From Fragilariopsis cylindrus CCMP1102 (taxonomy: Eukaryota; Bacillariophyta; Bacillariophyceae; Bacillariales; Bacillariaceae), in the NCBI GenBank assembly GCA_900095095.1, contig FMBT01000545.1, positions 1 to 47,500 on the forward strand: a stretch of 47,500 nt of DNA, in the 5' to 3' direction. The notes under the pieces were generated by a model. It was not told the DNA's origin and made no database searches. It saw only the letters and a list, made by a program, of their open reading frames with translations. Numbering within the stretch: position 1 is the stretch's first letter; each line of letters starts with the position of its first letter. This document shows, in pieces, positions 11,530 through 20,794 of this stretch. The position numbers and the translations under genes were made by a program.

Positions 11530-13085
11530 ATGAGTGACAATAAGACCAAAGGCTATACGTCACAGGAACCAACATCGTTTAAAGGAGGTACTAAGGATAT
11601 CGATACTGATATCTATTATTACGGAAAGGGTATGCAACAGAAATGTTTAACAAGCTCGAAAAAGATTCTCAGCTACATTGGGAAGAAGTATGGTGGCAGT
11701 GTGAAGCAATCGATCAATCATGGAATATTGAAGATTACTGAGATGACTGAACCGAAAAGGTACAAGACACAGACCGATTATGATGCAGAGGATTGGGACG
11801 TCAAGGAAGATTGGAAGTCGGATAAGAATGACTGGCGTAAGATCGTACGTCAAGTCAAGGCAGATTGACTAAGTGCTATTCAATCATATGGGAACAGTGT
11901 AACCTTACACTACAGAATGTTATCAGTGAGGACGAGGACTTCGGTCTTCACGATGAAGATAACGATGTTATGTGGTTATATGCAAAGATACAAAGCATAT
12001 GCCACGGGTCAACTCATCATCAGAACTGTTTTATGACTGTGATGGAATCGGTTTACAACTTTCATTTCATCAAGGGAGATGACTACACGGACAGATCGGA
12101 ATACATGGAAGCGTTCGAGTCGCGATATGAACTTATGGAGAGGACGGGATTTTCAGTAGCATCGACTGACATGAGAGACTTGTATATCAAGGAGCTCGAA
12201 GACAAAAGGATGAAAGATCATCCTTCATATCTGAAACTTGTTGATTGGAGGAATGAAACAATCAAAATGGTGGCTGCTACAGTTGCCGGTGGAACAAGTT
12301 ATGTGTTTGATTCAACGAAACTTTCTGCAGGAATGAAAGTACTCAATGATAAATACAAGGCTTACGTATATGTGAAAAGGGCTGGTTTCAAGTATGAGAA
12401 CTTTCGTATTGAACTCCGGAATGATTTCGATGCAGGCAAAGACAACTTTCCAGATGATGTGATTGAAGCAAGCAGAAGACTCGACAGTTGGCGTCCTATG
12501 TTTGTACCAACAGCGAAAGCTGAAAAGACAAAACAAACTGGATCTCAGTTCCAACAAAAGGGTGAAAAGGAAGGCGTAGGCGAGCAACACTGGGAGAAAG
12601 GAAGTGCAGAAGAAAAGGAACATCAAAAGAATATGTCGTGTGTTAAATGTGATCGTAAGGGACATCTTAAAAGTGATTGCAAGAATGATACAAAAGAGGA
12701 CGGTAGTCCACTTAATACAAAGGAGGTGATTGAAAAGAAATTTGATGATATTGCTGCTGCAAAGAAAGAAAGATTAGCAAAAGAAGGCAGTGGTTCACAG
12801 CATTTCATGGGAAGTTCAATTAGTAATAATGAAATACCATCTTTTGAAGAAGCAGTATTAGGTGAAGATGAACATGATGGACAAACTTATGTCCAATTCA
12901 AAACGGTTAATGGTAACAGTAATGATATTATTGTCGATCTACGGGATAAGAATCACGTGTTCAATCAAACTGGTAGTCACAAATCCATGAATATATTCGA
13001 TATTCTATGTGATAATCAATCAACATGTGATGTGATCGTTAATTCATCAATGGTATCCAATATTAGGAGGCGCCTATGGCATTAA
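11530..13085 (+). CDS. gag: Outer element gag and protease-like region (one frameshift)
   Basis: The first frame runs from the ATG at 11530 to TGA at 11868. A second frame, overlapping by 4 nt, continues to 13085, so one indel or a programmed shift lies near 11865. The second part has a retroviral zinc knuckle CVKCDRKGHLKSDC (CX2CX4HX4C) near 12640, which binds RNA in Gag. Near 12990-13065, IFDILCDNQSTCDVIVNSSM matches the aspartyl-protease-like DNQST site of diatom copia elements. The frame ends soon after (NIRRRLWH), and the next domain resumes in another frame at 13076. Gag packages the element RNA and the protease matures the polyprotein. Protease assignment rests on motif similarity only. 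Confidence 0.88.
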
Positions 13086-14362
13086 GGTTACGGACACAGG
13101 CTGGAGACTGTCGGATCACACAAATAGCAGATCTGCCAGGAGTGGGAACAGTATGGTATTATCCAGAAGGAGTGGCTAATATTCTATCACAACATAGAAT
13201 GGTCGTGAACTCAGGATGGGATATTGAGTACAGTACAAAGCGATTCAGGAAAACAAAAGATTTATCGTCTTTGAAGTATGACTGTGTAACTGCAGAAGGA
13301 GTTGAATGTACATTCTCTCCTAATACAGAAGGATTACATGTGTTAGATTGTACCAAATATTTTGGTATTGGTAAAGATGGATACGTCTTTGGGAAGCATA
13401 TAACCGATAACAATGTAAGCAGTGGTAATAACATGTTCAATAGTATTCACGGTACGATTGAAAATGCAGACGCATTTGTCTCTATTGATGATGTGGATGA
13501 TGCTATTGATACTATTACTAAAAGCAAAAACAATTTTAGTAAAAGAGACCAATCAAAAGCGATGAGAGTAAGAAGATTTCAGCATGTAGCAGCACACCCA
13601 AGTGATGATACGTTGATCTATTCTGCAATGACTAATGGGATTAAGAACAATCCTATTACAAAGAAGGACGTTAACATGGCATTGGATATGCTAGGTAAAA
13701 GCAAGTACAGTGTGCAAGGCAAAACAGTGAGACATCAACCAGATGCAGTAGACACGCAAGAAATATCAGTACCAACAAAAATATTAGATTATTACAGTAG
13801 TGTTACGTTATCCATTGATGTGATGCATGTGAACAAGGTTCCTTTTCTAATCAGTGTATCAGAACACATTCATTATGGTACGATCAAAGCTTTAGATTCA
13901 ATGAAAATACCAGTATTAGAATTAGAAATTCAACGGATTATAAAACTGTATGCAGTTAGAGGTTTTCATGTAAAGTTTATATTAGTGGATATCCAATTTA
14001 AGGCAATAAAGGATAGAGGACAGTTAACTGCTACTGTTAATGTCGTTGGTAAAGGTGAACATGTACCAGCAATTGAAAGGTTTATACGAGTGATCAAAGA
14101 ACGGTGCAGATGCTATTATGCTATGCTTCCTTTCAAGTCATTACCAAGGATTATGGTAATACATTTATTAATAACAGTTATGTTTTATATTAATGCATTT
14201 GTATGGAGAAAAGGAGTTTCTCAATATTTAAGTCCTTTAACAATTTTAGAAGGTGTGGTATTAGATTACAACCTACACTTTCAAGTAATATTTGGTGAAT
14301 ATATTCACACATATGATGAAACCACTAATACGATGAAATCAAGGTCAGTTGAGGCGATAGCA
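13076..14362 (+). CDS. pol: Outer element integrase, N-terminal part (interrupted)
   Basis: The frame starts within the gag overlap and contains the GAG-pre-integrase region (ADLPGVGTVWYYPEGVANIL near 13125-13185) and the integrase core. The catalytic triad can be read as LSIDVMHVN (D), ILVDIQFKA (D) and HVPAIERFIRVIKER (E). The C-terminal part TILEGVVLDYNLHFQVIFGEY is typical of CoDi integrases. The coding sequence is cut at the CTAGG target site (14363-14367) by the inner element. The few codons read after that to 14386 belong to the inner LTR. The frame resumes exactly at 20224 with GPNGNLQGGI, the expected continuation of EAIAL. Confidence 0.9.
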
Positions 14363-14367
14363 CTAGG
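14363..14367. repeat. Target site duplication (left copy), CTAGG
   Basis: The 5 bp CTAGG sits directly before the inner LTR terminus TGTTGAG and recurs directly after the other terminus at 20219-20223. Five base pairs is the usual copia target duplication, and it shows that the inner element landed by integrase-mediated insertion into the outer one. Confidence 0.96.
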
Positions 14368-14604
14368 TGTTGAGATTCTAGTTTAGATAAGAGATTAGTT
14401 GAGTTATTAAGGTTGTTCTAAACGATTTATGGGCTCTATCTTAGGCTGTCCTTGAGACGCTGTGTTGTTTGTGTTAGTAGTGATGATAGGCATTTGTTGT
14501 TTGAATTGGATTTGGTGTTTGACTGGCTTGTTTTACTGTTTGAATCGGTGCGCGATAGTAACGGTATTTGCGGTCTGTCCGTCGTGCGTGTTAAGATTTC
14601 AACA
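14368..14604 (-). repeat. 3' LTR of inner copia element
   Basis: This 237-bp LTR begins TGTTGAGATTC and ends GATTTCAACA on the plus strand. It has the same length as its partner at 19982-20218 but differs at five positions: one T/C, a cluster of three in CATTTGTTGTTTG versus CATTTATCATTTG, and one T/G. The pol frame of the element runs into it as far as 14436. Confidence 0.95.
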
Positions 14605-16379
14605 CACCCTTGCAAGCTAGTTGGGCTCTTACCTTCAATATAAGTGTAGATAGGTCTTAGTTTTCTGTGTGTGGCTGGTGAGTGGTATTTGGTATAGTAG
14701 TCGGCGAGGTTAACTTTGCCCGGAGCCCAGAATACTCTGTATTCTCCTTGTTCCACCCTGTCCTGTACCCAGTAGAATCTTTTGTCCATTGCTTTACTCT
14801 GTTTCTGTTTGATTGTTTTATTCATTATTCCATCTGCTGTACTGTTATCGGTTCGGAGTGGTGTTGGTGGTTGTGGATGGCCGAGTTCTTCGAGTGTTGT
14901 TCTCATTGGTGCTAGTTCTTGTGCATTCATGTACAATGCTCCTACTTCTGCCTCTGCTGCTGATGCCATTACTGCTTTGATTATTTTTGCTAGTACATAT
15001 ATTGGACCATTGAATTGGGTTCCGTGTTTGTTGCCTAGATAGTGATAGCCGCCTGCTCGACTGCGTGATTTCGGTGCTACGCAGTAGGCTGCATCACTGT
15101 CACATGATAATATCATGTCACTTGCTCTGTAGATGATGGTTGCATCTGGGTTGCTGGCACAGTAGTTTAGGAATTGTATTAGTGCTGCTTGTGTGTCCTC
15201 TGTTGCTGTTGTTGCCTTGATGCTTAGTTCATTGAGTGCGTGTAGTTGTGTGCTGTCAACTGATCTTCCATCGTATAGAAATTTGCCACAAACTTTCTGG
15301 ATGTGGTTCTTTTGTAGTAAGGTTAGTTCCGGTGTTGTATCTTCCGTGGTGTATTGTACTTTCTTTCCATATTCAGGTGCTACATACTTTGTTGGTCCAT
15401 AGTGATGTTTTGATGGAGTTGGGTGTTGAAATTGCTGTAGTGCTCTTTTTACGTACCCTTTCATTGATAGTTTTACTTCTCTTTTTTCATAGTTCCATTC
15501 TAGGTCAATTCCTATATATTTGGACCCTGTCCAATCTATTTTTAGTGGGTATTTTTCTTTGATTGCTGTGAATAAGTGATCGACATCTTCTTTGTTGGTG
15601 TATTTCACTCCAAAATCATCAACTACTAGTGTGAAGCTGATTGGTCTTGTCTTGTGTTTCCATAATCCTGGTGTCCGTTTGGTTGGGTAATATCCGTACT
15701 GTGCTAAGTGCTTTTGGAGGTCTTGGTTTGCAATTCGACCACTCTGTGCTAGTCCATACATTGCTCCGGTGATCTCTACATAGACGTAGTCATCTGCTTC
15801 CACATATTGCCTTACGTTGTATTCTTCTATAATTTCTGTTGGGATTAAGCTTATGTGAATTCTCATGTACTCTGATGATTGAAGTTTTGAATTGGTGTAG
15901 AAGTTGCCGATGTCAGCTGCTGCGTACTGGCCATTCTTGGTTGATATGGTACTGTTGAGGTGTATTTTGATTGTCTCCAGTCCTGCTGTTTCTGTGCTTG
16001 TTTTTCCATCATATGGTAGTCTGTCACCTCCTACTGTTAGTCGTGTTCGATTGATATCATCTTTCTGTAAGCGTACATCACAACAGAAGCGTGCATACGT
16101 TACTTTCTTTCCTATTGGTACTTGTTTTCTTTTTATGAAGTGGAATGTGTCTGATCCTTTGACTCGTTGGGTGCCATCTTCATTCTTTCCTACTCCTTTT
16201 AAAAGTTTGCCAAATTCATTTGCTGCTGATTTTTGCCATGATTCTCGTGTTTTCTTGTCGGAGTGGTTGACTAGTTGTTTGTAGTCTATCATTTTTCCTG
16301 TTGCTTCATCATATACTGTCATTGCAAAGTGTCCTGGTAGTTTTCCTCCTGATGGGTTGTTCTTATTCTGTCGTACCAT
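14436..16379 (-). CDS. pol: Inner element reverse transcriptase and RNase H
   Basis: A single open frame of 647 codons. It starts with SGGKLPGHFAMTVYDEATGK and has the RT core with YAAADIGNFYTNSKLQSSEY (first catalytic Asp, AADI) and FTLVVDDFGVKYTNKEDVDH (catalytic DD). The RNase H follows with ILSCDSDAAYCVAPKSRSRAG (first Asp), SAAEAEVGALYMNAQE (Glu), PLRTDNSTADGI (Asp), then KRFYWVQDRV and WAPGKVNLADYYTK. The enzyme copies element RNA into DNA in the virus-like particle. The frame ends with LQGCVEIL and then about 56 codons encoded by the LTR itself, so the 3' end of pol overlaps the 3' LTR by 169 nt. This is the least damaged part of the inner element. Confidence 0.93.
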   Translation of the reverse strand: MVRQNKNNPSGGKLPGHFAMTVYDEATGKMIDYKQLVNHSDKKTRESWQKSAANEFGKLLKGVGKNEDGTQRVKGSDTFHFIKRKQVPIGKKVTYARFCCDVRLQKDDINRTRLTVGGDRLPYDGKTSTETAGLETIKIHLNSTISTKNGQYAAADIGNFYTNSKLQSSEYMRIHISLIPTEIIEEYNVRQYVEADDYVYVEITGAMYGLAQSGRIANQDLQKHLAQYGYYPTKRTPGLWKHKTRPISFTLVVDDFGVKYTNKEDVDHLFTAIKEKYPLKIDWTGSKYIGIDLEWNYEKREVKLSMKGYVKRALQQFQHPTPSKHHYGPTKYVAPEYGKKVQYTTEDTTPELTLLQKNHIQKVCGKFLYDGRSVDSTQLHALNELSIKATTATEDTQAALIQFLNYCASNPDATIIYRASDMILSCDSDAAYCVAPKSRSRAGGYHYLGNKHGTQFNGPIYVLAKIIKAVMASAAEAEVGALYMNAQELAPMRTTLEELGHPQPPTPLRTDNSTADGIMNKTIKQKQSKAMDKRFYWVQDRVEQGEYRVFWAPGKVNLADYYTKYHSPATHRKLRPIYTYIEGKSPTSLQGCVEILTRTTDRPQIPLLSRTDSNSKTSQSNTKSNSNNKCLSSLLTQTTQRLKDSLR

Positions 16380-16467
16380 GTTAGCTCGTTGAAGTCGTGT
16401 TGATAATCTGGTGATTCGTTGTGTTAGATCTTTATCTGTATCAATGCATTTGTACCTGTTGAGTGTT

Positions 16468-16900
16468 CTACTGCTTACTTGTTCTTGTCCCCACTTTCAT
16501 ATTCAATAAAGTACATTCTTCGTTTTCATTGTAGCTTGTTACTTCTCCGCGTTGGATGGTGTTGTTGTAGTTCTTCATAATCTTGGTTCCTATCTCCTCT
16601 TTGGTAATTGTTGGTAATGCCACCCTTGTAGCTACTCGGTTCGTACCTTGGTTCATGTTGAAGAATTGGTGTTGGTTTTCCCCTGGATCACCCACTTGGT
16701 TCGTACCTTGGTTCCTATTGAAGAATTGTTGTTGGTTTTCCACTGGATCTCCCACCACCCTTGTAGCTGCCCATGCCGGCACCCTTGTAGATTCATTCTG
16801 TTGTCTAGGGGTGAATATTTCTCGTAACTTGTCAATGGCGTCGTTGGTTGTTGTGCCTTGATCCAGAAATGGCGTAGGTGGATGTGGTTTTTGGAGTATT
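16468..16900 (-). CDS. Inner element linker with chromo/Tudor-like motif and 20-aa repeat
   Basis: Between integrase and RT the minus strand reads TRVALPTITKEEIGTKIMKN, then a GEVTSYNENE segment and, in a shifted frame, YFIEYESGDKNK. The pattern G-x-I...GEV..Y...YFIEYESGD resembles the small beta-barrel chromo/Tudor-like modules found in some algal and plant retroelement polyproteins, which may tether the integration complex to chromatin; that role is inference. A 60-bp direct tandem repeat (16638-16697 and 16698-16757) encodes two copies of a 20-residue unit (GDP-ENQ-QFFN-NQGTN). One frameshift separates the GEV half from the YFIEY half, and the link to the integrase frame has several stops. 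Confidence 0.55.
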
Positions 16901-16925
16901 GCTACTAAATCTTCTGTTACGCTTG

Positions 16926-18205
16926 CTAGTCTATCTTCTGATGATGTCTTTGCATTTGTACATGTTCAGGGAAGAATTCGATTGTATCTGTTGTTCTTTC
17001 TCCTCTTGTTGCTGGTATGTATACTCTATAATTCCGATAATGATGTTTGGCTGGTCCAATGAAGTATCCTTTTACTCCATGGTCTGCCCATGTTTTTCTA
17101 TCCTGTGGTCTCTCATGTGCTACAATGAGGCATCCGGGTGGTGCTAGTGGTGTTTTGTTGAAGTCGAAGTTCCCCATAATTCATTGTAGGCTGACTTTGC
17201 TGGATTGATTCGTGATGGCCGTAGCATGTTTAGTGTTAATATTGCCACTTGTAGTAATCTATCCCATTGGCTTTTCGGGAATGTTGGATCACACCCATAC
17301 AGTGTTGATACGAAATGATTTTTGACTGTTTGTATTGCTCTTTCTGCAGGTATGGTCCGATGGTTGCCTCTTGGTGCTATTTGGTATTTCAATCCTCTTG
17401 ATTCTATCTCTTCGATGAGCTCCTTCGAAAATTCATTGTCTATTCGGTGTATTACTGGATTGATGCCTGCTTTCTTCAGTGTATCATGCATCTCAATGAA
17501 TCCTGCTAATAGGTGTTCTTTTGCTCGTGATTTGATTGCCACTGCTAGTATTGCTCCTGAATCACTATCCTCCATCACCATGATGTATCTGTTTCCTCTC
17601 GATGATGTGTTAGGGAAAGCACCTGTTTGATCACTTGAGGTCATTCCTTTCAGGTCTTCAAAGTTTACTGCTGTTATCTGTACAATGTGCTCACGATTCG
17701 TGATTTCTCTTGGTGGTAGATAGTCCGGATCATCTTCTTCATCTTCCATTATTTCCTCTGCTGTCACTTTGTCTGTTGGGCGTAGGTTCTTTCTTACTTT
17801 GTGTAGATGCCCCATTGTTGTTTGGATTGATTTTGGTAGGTGTTTTCTGATGCCATTGGATGTTAATCCTGGGAATGATGTTAACCAATTCTTGTCAATT
17901 GCTTTGATTAGTGTTGTGACGACTGGAGCTCCTAACGTTGCATGGTGCCATGCTTGTAGCTGTGACGCTGATTTTTGTTGATACGCACTGTTGGCAGTGT
18001 GCTTTAGTTGGATCACAAATGGTCTCTTGATTGGTTTCGTTGTGTTATTACTTTCTAGTGGCATCACCCATAGGTTTGTTTCAGCGTCTCTTGGTCCTTC
18101 AATGATTATTTTGTTTGCTTTGATCACCTGCACATTTTTCTTCTTGAATACTACTGTGCAGTCGGCATCACATAGTACTGGTACCGATATTAGTGATCGT
18201 TCCAT
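16926..18205 (-). CDS. pol: Inner element integrase (one frameshift)
   Basis: The first frame (18205-17144) opens MERSLISVPVLCDADCTVVF, then has the pre-integrase region with WHHATLGAP and GHLHKVRKNLRPT. The catalytic core reads SSDQTGAFPNTSSRGNRYIM (D), NPVIHRIDNEF (D) and IPAERAIQTVKNHF (E), the expected D,D-E set. At a G4 run near 17165 the frame slips and continues as NFDFNKTPLAPPGCLIVAHE, then GVKGYFIGPAKHHYRNYRVY (17177-16926), the conserved C-terminal region of this lineage. Integrase inserts the cDNA. The single slip in a homopolymer may be an assembly error. Confidence 0.9.
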
Positions 18206-18585
18206 TCTTTGAATCCATGTGCTTTCTGTGCTTCCATTGGCAGTTCTGGTGCTAGTTGTAGCTGTCGAGTTGTTACAGAGTTCATCGTGTTGGTGTTGGC
18301 TACTCCTACATTGATTTCTTCGTGTTGTAGTGCTTCTCCTAGGTGCTTGTGTTTGTTTGATAAGAACATGCTGGTTGCTGCTGAATCCGGATGGCCTTGT
18401 GGTGTGGTTCGGGTAGTTAGTAGTGCTTTGAATTTGTTTGTGAGAGTCGACAAACGGGTAGTGCTATCTCTATTGCTTGTAACTGCTGCTGCATATGATA
18501 TATGCTTATTGGTACTCGAAGATGATGTGTAATTGTTTAAATCAGTATTATTTATTTTATTATTTTGACTTATCTTACTATTCAC
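18190..18585 (-). CDS. pol: Inner element protease-like region
   Basis: The frame continues in register with gag after a single TGA at 18600-18598, with no ATG at its start. After a Ser/Asn-rich lead it has GHPDSAATSMFLSNKHKHLG, where DSAAT takes the place of the aspartyl protease D-(S/T)-G-A-T. The substitution of Gly by Ala in the active-site triad is notable but occurs in some CoDi relatives. The frame ends at 18190 and overlaps the integrase frame by 16 nt, so a frame change is required there. Confidence 0.72.
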   Translation of the reverse strand: MNSKISQNNKINNTDLNNYTSSSSTNKHISYAAAVTSNRDSTTRLSTLTNKFKALLTTRTTPQGHPDSAATSMFLSNKHKHLGEALQHEEINVGVANTNTMNSVTTRQLQLAPELPMEAQKAHGFKEWNDH

Positions 18586-18597
18586 CTCCCCACATCT

Positions 18598-19896
18598 TCA
18601 GGTTACGAAATGGCAATTGGTAGTGACTCCTCCCATTTTGTTAGTGAGGGTAGCTGCTTCATTGTGGCAGGCTTTTCGGTTGGTGCAGGTGCCTGGTGTG
18701 TGTGTTGGTTTGATGTCGTATCCACACGATGGGCAGTAGTTGGTTGAATCCGGATATCTGCGTTTCGATCGTTCTCCATTTCCTAGATCATTCCGGATAT
18801 ACTCGCCGTCAAACCTGTTCTTTTTCTTCTTTGCTGTACCTGCATTGCCTTCACCTTGGTTGTTGCTTTGAGTGAATTGTGCGAACATCTGCATCATCTC
18901 TTCTTTGGTTACAGTGCTTGTTGCACTACTACCACCGGCGCTGCCATTGCTGCTGCCTGTGCTGATTGAAGCTGGGATCCGTCCGGGGACCTGGTTGGTT
19001 GCGCTGTTTGCGAGTTGTTGTTGTTCGATCCTTGCCTCTAGTTCCTGGATTTTTTGTGTTTGTAGTACTCCTAATTCTATTGCTTGTCGTTGCGTATTTT
19101 CGTCTTCTTTGTTTTGTGCTAGTACTGCATTTGCGAGTTCTGTTCTTTTCATAATGGCTGGATCTGTTTTATTCATCTGGATCTCTTTGCTGAAGTGTTT
19201 CCTCATTTCCTCCCATGTTGTTAATGTCCCTCTGTTCCATTCACGACATGCATCCTTTAAGTCGATGTTCTTTTCAAAGGTGGCATATGCATTCCTCATC
19301 ACTTCTGCATCTGTTACAGTTTCGCGGAGACCAGTTAGTAGTTCTCTTGCTTCGTTGATTGCCTTGTAGTAGTGTTGGACTATTCGATCTGGGTCGTAAT
19401 CTACCTTGAGTAGTTCTCGTGCATGTAGGATTTCACGATCTTTGTCAACTGTTAGGATAAAATTCATCCACATGTGTTGGTACACCTCGTGTGGTGAAAC
19501 TCCGAGTAATAATCCATCTGTTTCTAATTCGATAAATAAATCTTCATCAAAGCATGCTTGGATTGCTTTGTTGGTGTTGCGCTTGTGTTCCTCGTATTCT
19601 TGATAGAGTTTGAGCGCTTGCTTGTGTGCTGCATTGAGGATGTTGGTGTCTCCTATGTATGGACCTGGATCGGTTGGCACTGGTACTTGTGCTATGATTC
19701 CTCGTTTTAGTATCCACTGCGCTTGAGTGCACATTATCCATGACCATCCATGGTCTTTTGCTTCCGCGATGTTGCATTTGTAACTGGTTTGTACTTTTGC
19801 CATCTGCTTCTGGAATGTAATTAACTGTCCTGTTGTTGGTATTCCAACTACTCGGTCAATGCCTGAGTAGTCATATTCAATTAAGACTTTCGTCAT
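18598..19896 (-). CDS. gag: Inner element Gag
   Basis: The frame is open from 19968, but the first ATG is at 19896 (MTKVLIEYDYSGIDRVVGIP). The protein is helical and charged (PHEVYQHMWMNFILTVDKDR, REWNRGTLTTWEEMRKHF), with a Gln-rich coiled coil near the middle and a Gly/Ser linker. It ends with a Cys/His cluster, NYCPSCGYDIKPTHTPGTC, a zinc-binding motif of CoDi6-like Gag proteins rather than a canonical zinc knuckle. It should form the virus-like particle and bind RNA. The stop TGA at 18600-18598 is in frame with the protease region, so gag and pol could be joined by stop-codon readthrough. Confidence 0.85.
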   Translation of the reverse strand: MTKVLIEYDYSGIDRVVGIPTTGQLITFQKQMAKVQTSYKCNIAEAKDHGWSWIMCTQAQWILKRGIIAQVPVPTDPGPYIGDTNILNAAHKQALKLYQEYEEHKRNTNKAIQACFDEDLFIELETDGLLLGVSPHEVYQHMWMNFILTVDKDREILHARELLKVDYDPDRIVQHYYKAINEARELLTGLRETVTDAEVMRNAYATFEKNIDLKDACREWNRGTLTTWEEMRKHFSKEIQMNKTDPAIMKRTELANAVLAQNKEDENTQRQAIELGVLQTQKIQELEARIEQQQLANSATNQVPGRIPASISTGSSNGSAGGSSATSTVTKEEMMQMFAQFTQSNNQGEGNAGTAKKKKNRFDGEYIRNDLGNGERSKRRYPDSTNYCPSCGYDIKPTHTPGTCTNRKACHNEAATLTNKMGGVTTNCHFVT

Positions 19897-19981
19897 GCTT
19901 GCGAAACGTCGTTGGTTACTGCTGACTGTTTCGTGGGTTAGTAGGTCTAGTTTCGTGTCCTGCGACAATATCGTTTAGAAC

Positions 19982-20218
19982 TGTTGAGATTCTAGTTTAG
20001 ATAAGAGATTAGTTGAGTTATTAAGGTTGTTCTAAACGATTTATGGGCTCTATCTTAGGCTGTCCTTGAGACGCTGTGTTGCTTGTGTTAGTAGTGATGA
20101 TAGGCATTTATCATTTGAATTGGATTTGGGGTTTGACTGGCTTGTTTTACTGTTTGAATCGGTGCGCGATAGTAACGGTATTTGCGGTCTGTCCGTCGTG
20201 CGTGTTAAGATTTCAACA
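19982..20218 (-). repeat. 5' LTR of inner copia element
   Basis: This is the partner of 14368-14604: 237 bp, five substitutions, no indels. For the minus-strand element it is the 5' LTR and should carry the promoter. It is followed outward by CTAGG (20219-20223). Confidence 0.95.
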
Positions 20219-20223
20219 CTAGG
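20219..20223. repeat. Target site duplication (right copy), CTAGG
   Basis: This is the second copy of the 5-bp duplication flanking the inner element. Joining 14362 to this copy keeps the integrase frame of the outer element open: ...EAIAL then GPNGNLQGG. Confidence 0.96.
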
Positions 20224-20780
20224 ACCTAATGGTAATTTACAAGGCGGTATAAGATGTTACAACCTTGTAACAGGAAAAATCTTAAGTCGATCCAAAAATG
20301 ACTATACCAAGTTAAAAAATGCCTGAAGGTGCACTATTAAGATTAAAGACAATGACAAAGAACAGTGAACAGGGCTTAACCTTCGGAGACAGTAACAATA
20401 ATAATTTAGAATCATATAATCAAGATGATGCTTTGATCACAGGAGTGAATGATAATAACAATGAAGACGACAATGATGATCAAGAGCATCCATATGAATT
20501 AGATATTGAGGACAACAATGATAATAATAATACACCACCATTAGAAGATCCAACCTCAATACATGATCATTTAGAAGAACAACAAGAAGAAGAAGACGAT
20601 GACATTAGTACAGGAGTGGATTTAGCGAATACAGAAGATGAGGTTCCACCTCCTGAAAGTGAAGATGAGAGTGAAAGCGAAGATGAACGACAAGGATACC
20701 AAACACGAAGTGGAAGAATAAGCAAGCTAGAACAGAAGAAGAACAATATCCTGCACTGTACTACACCGATGGTAATGCTG
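20224..20780 (+). CDS. pol: Outer element integrase C-terminus and acidic linker
   Basis: The sequence resumes the interrupted integrase with GPNGNLQGGIRCYNLVTGKI, the conserved end of CoDi integrases. At an A6 run near 20313 the frame slips by one and continues as MPEGALLRLKTMTKNSEQGL (20319 on), followed by a long Asn/Asp/Glu-rich linker (about 20390-20690) and GYQTRSGRISKLEQ. A second slip near 20735 leads into PALYYTDGNADSGRCLRPYY and the RT frame. The acidic linker is typical in position for copia polyproteins, but its extreme Asn/Asp content mirrors the microsatellite-rich host genes. Confidence 0.82.
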
Positions 20781-20794
20781 ACAGTGGTAGGTGT

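Larger units (their letters stand above)
14368..20218 (-). mobile_element. Inner (nested) copia element, CoDi6-like, minus orientation
   Basis: This is a complete 5.85-kb LTR element lying inside the integrase gene of the outer element. Its termini TGTTGA...TCAACA are flanked by an exact CTAGG duplication. On the minus strand the order is gag (19896-18598), protease-like (18585-18190), integrase (18205-16926), a chromo/Tudor-like linker (about 16900-16468), then RT and RNase H (16379-14436). The RT box LVVDDFGVKY and the gag cysteine motif YCPSCGYDI...TH...C are those of the diatom CoDi6/GalEa-like lineage, different from the outer element. Several frame breaks and an in-frame stop between gag and protease mean it is probably inactive as assembled. 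Confidence 0.94.

Noticed and set aside
18872..19369. 165-codon plus-strand ORF, rich in Leu, Ser and Val
   Set aside because: Antisense shadow of the inner element Gag, which has clear motifs on the other strand.
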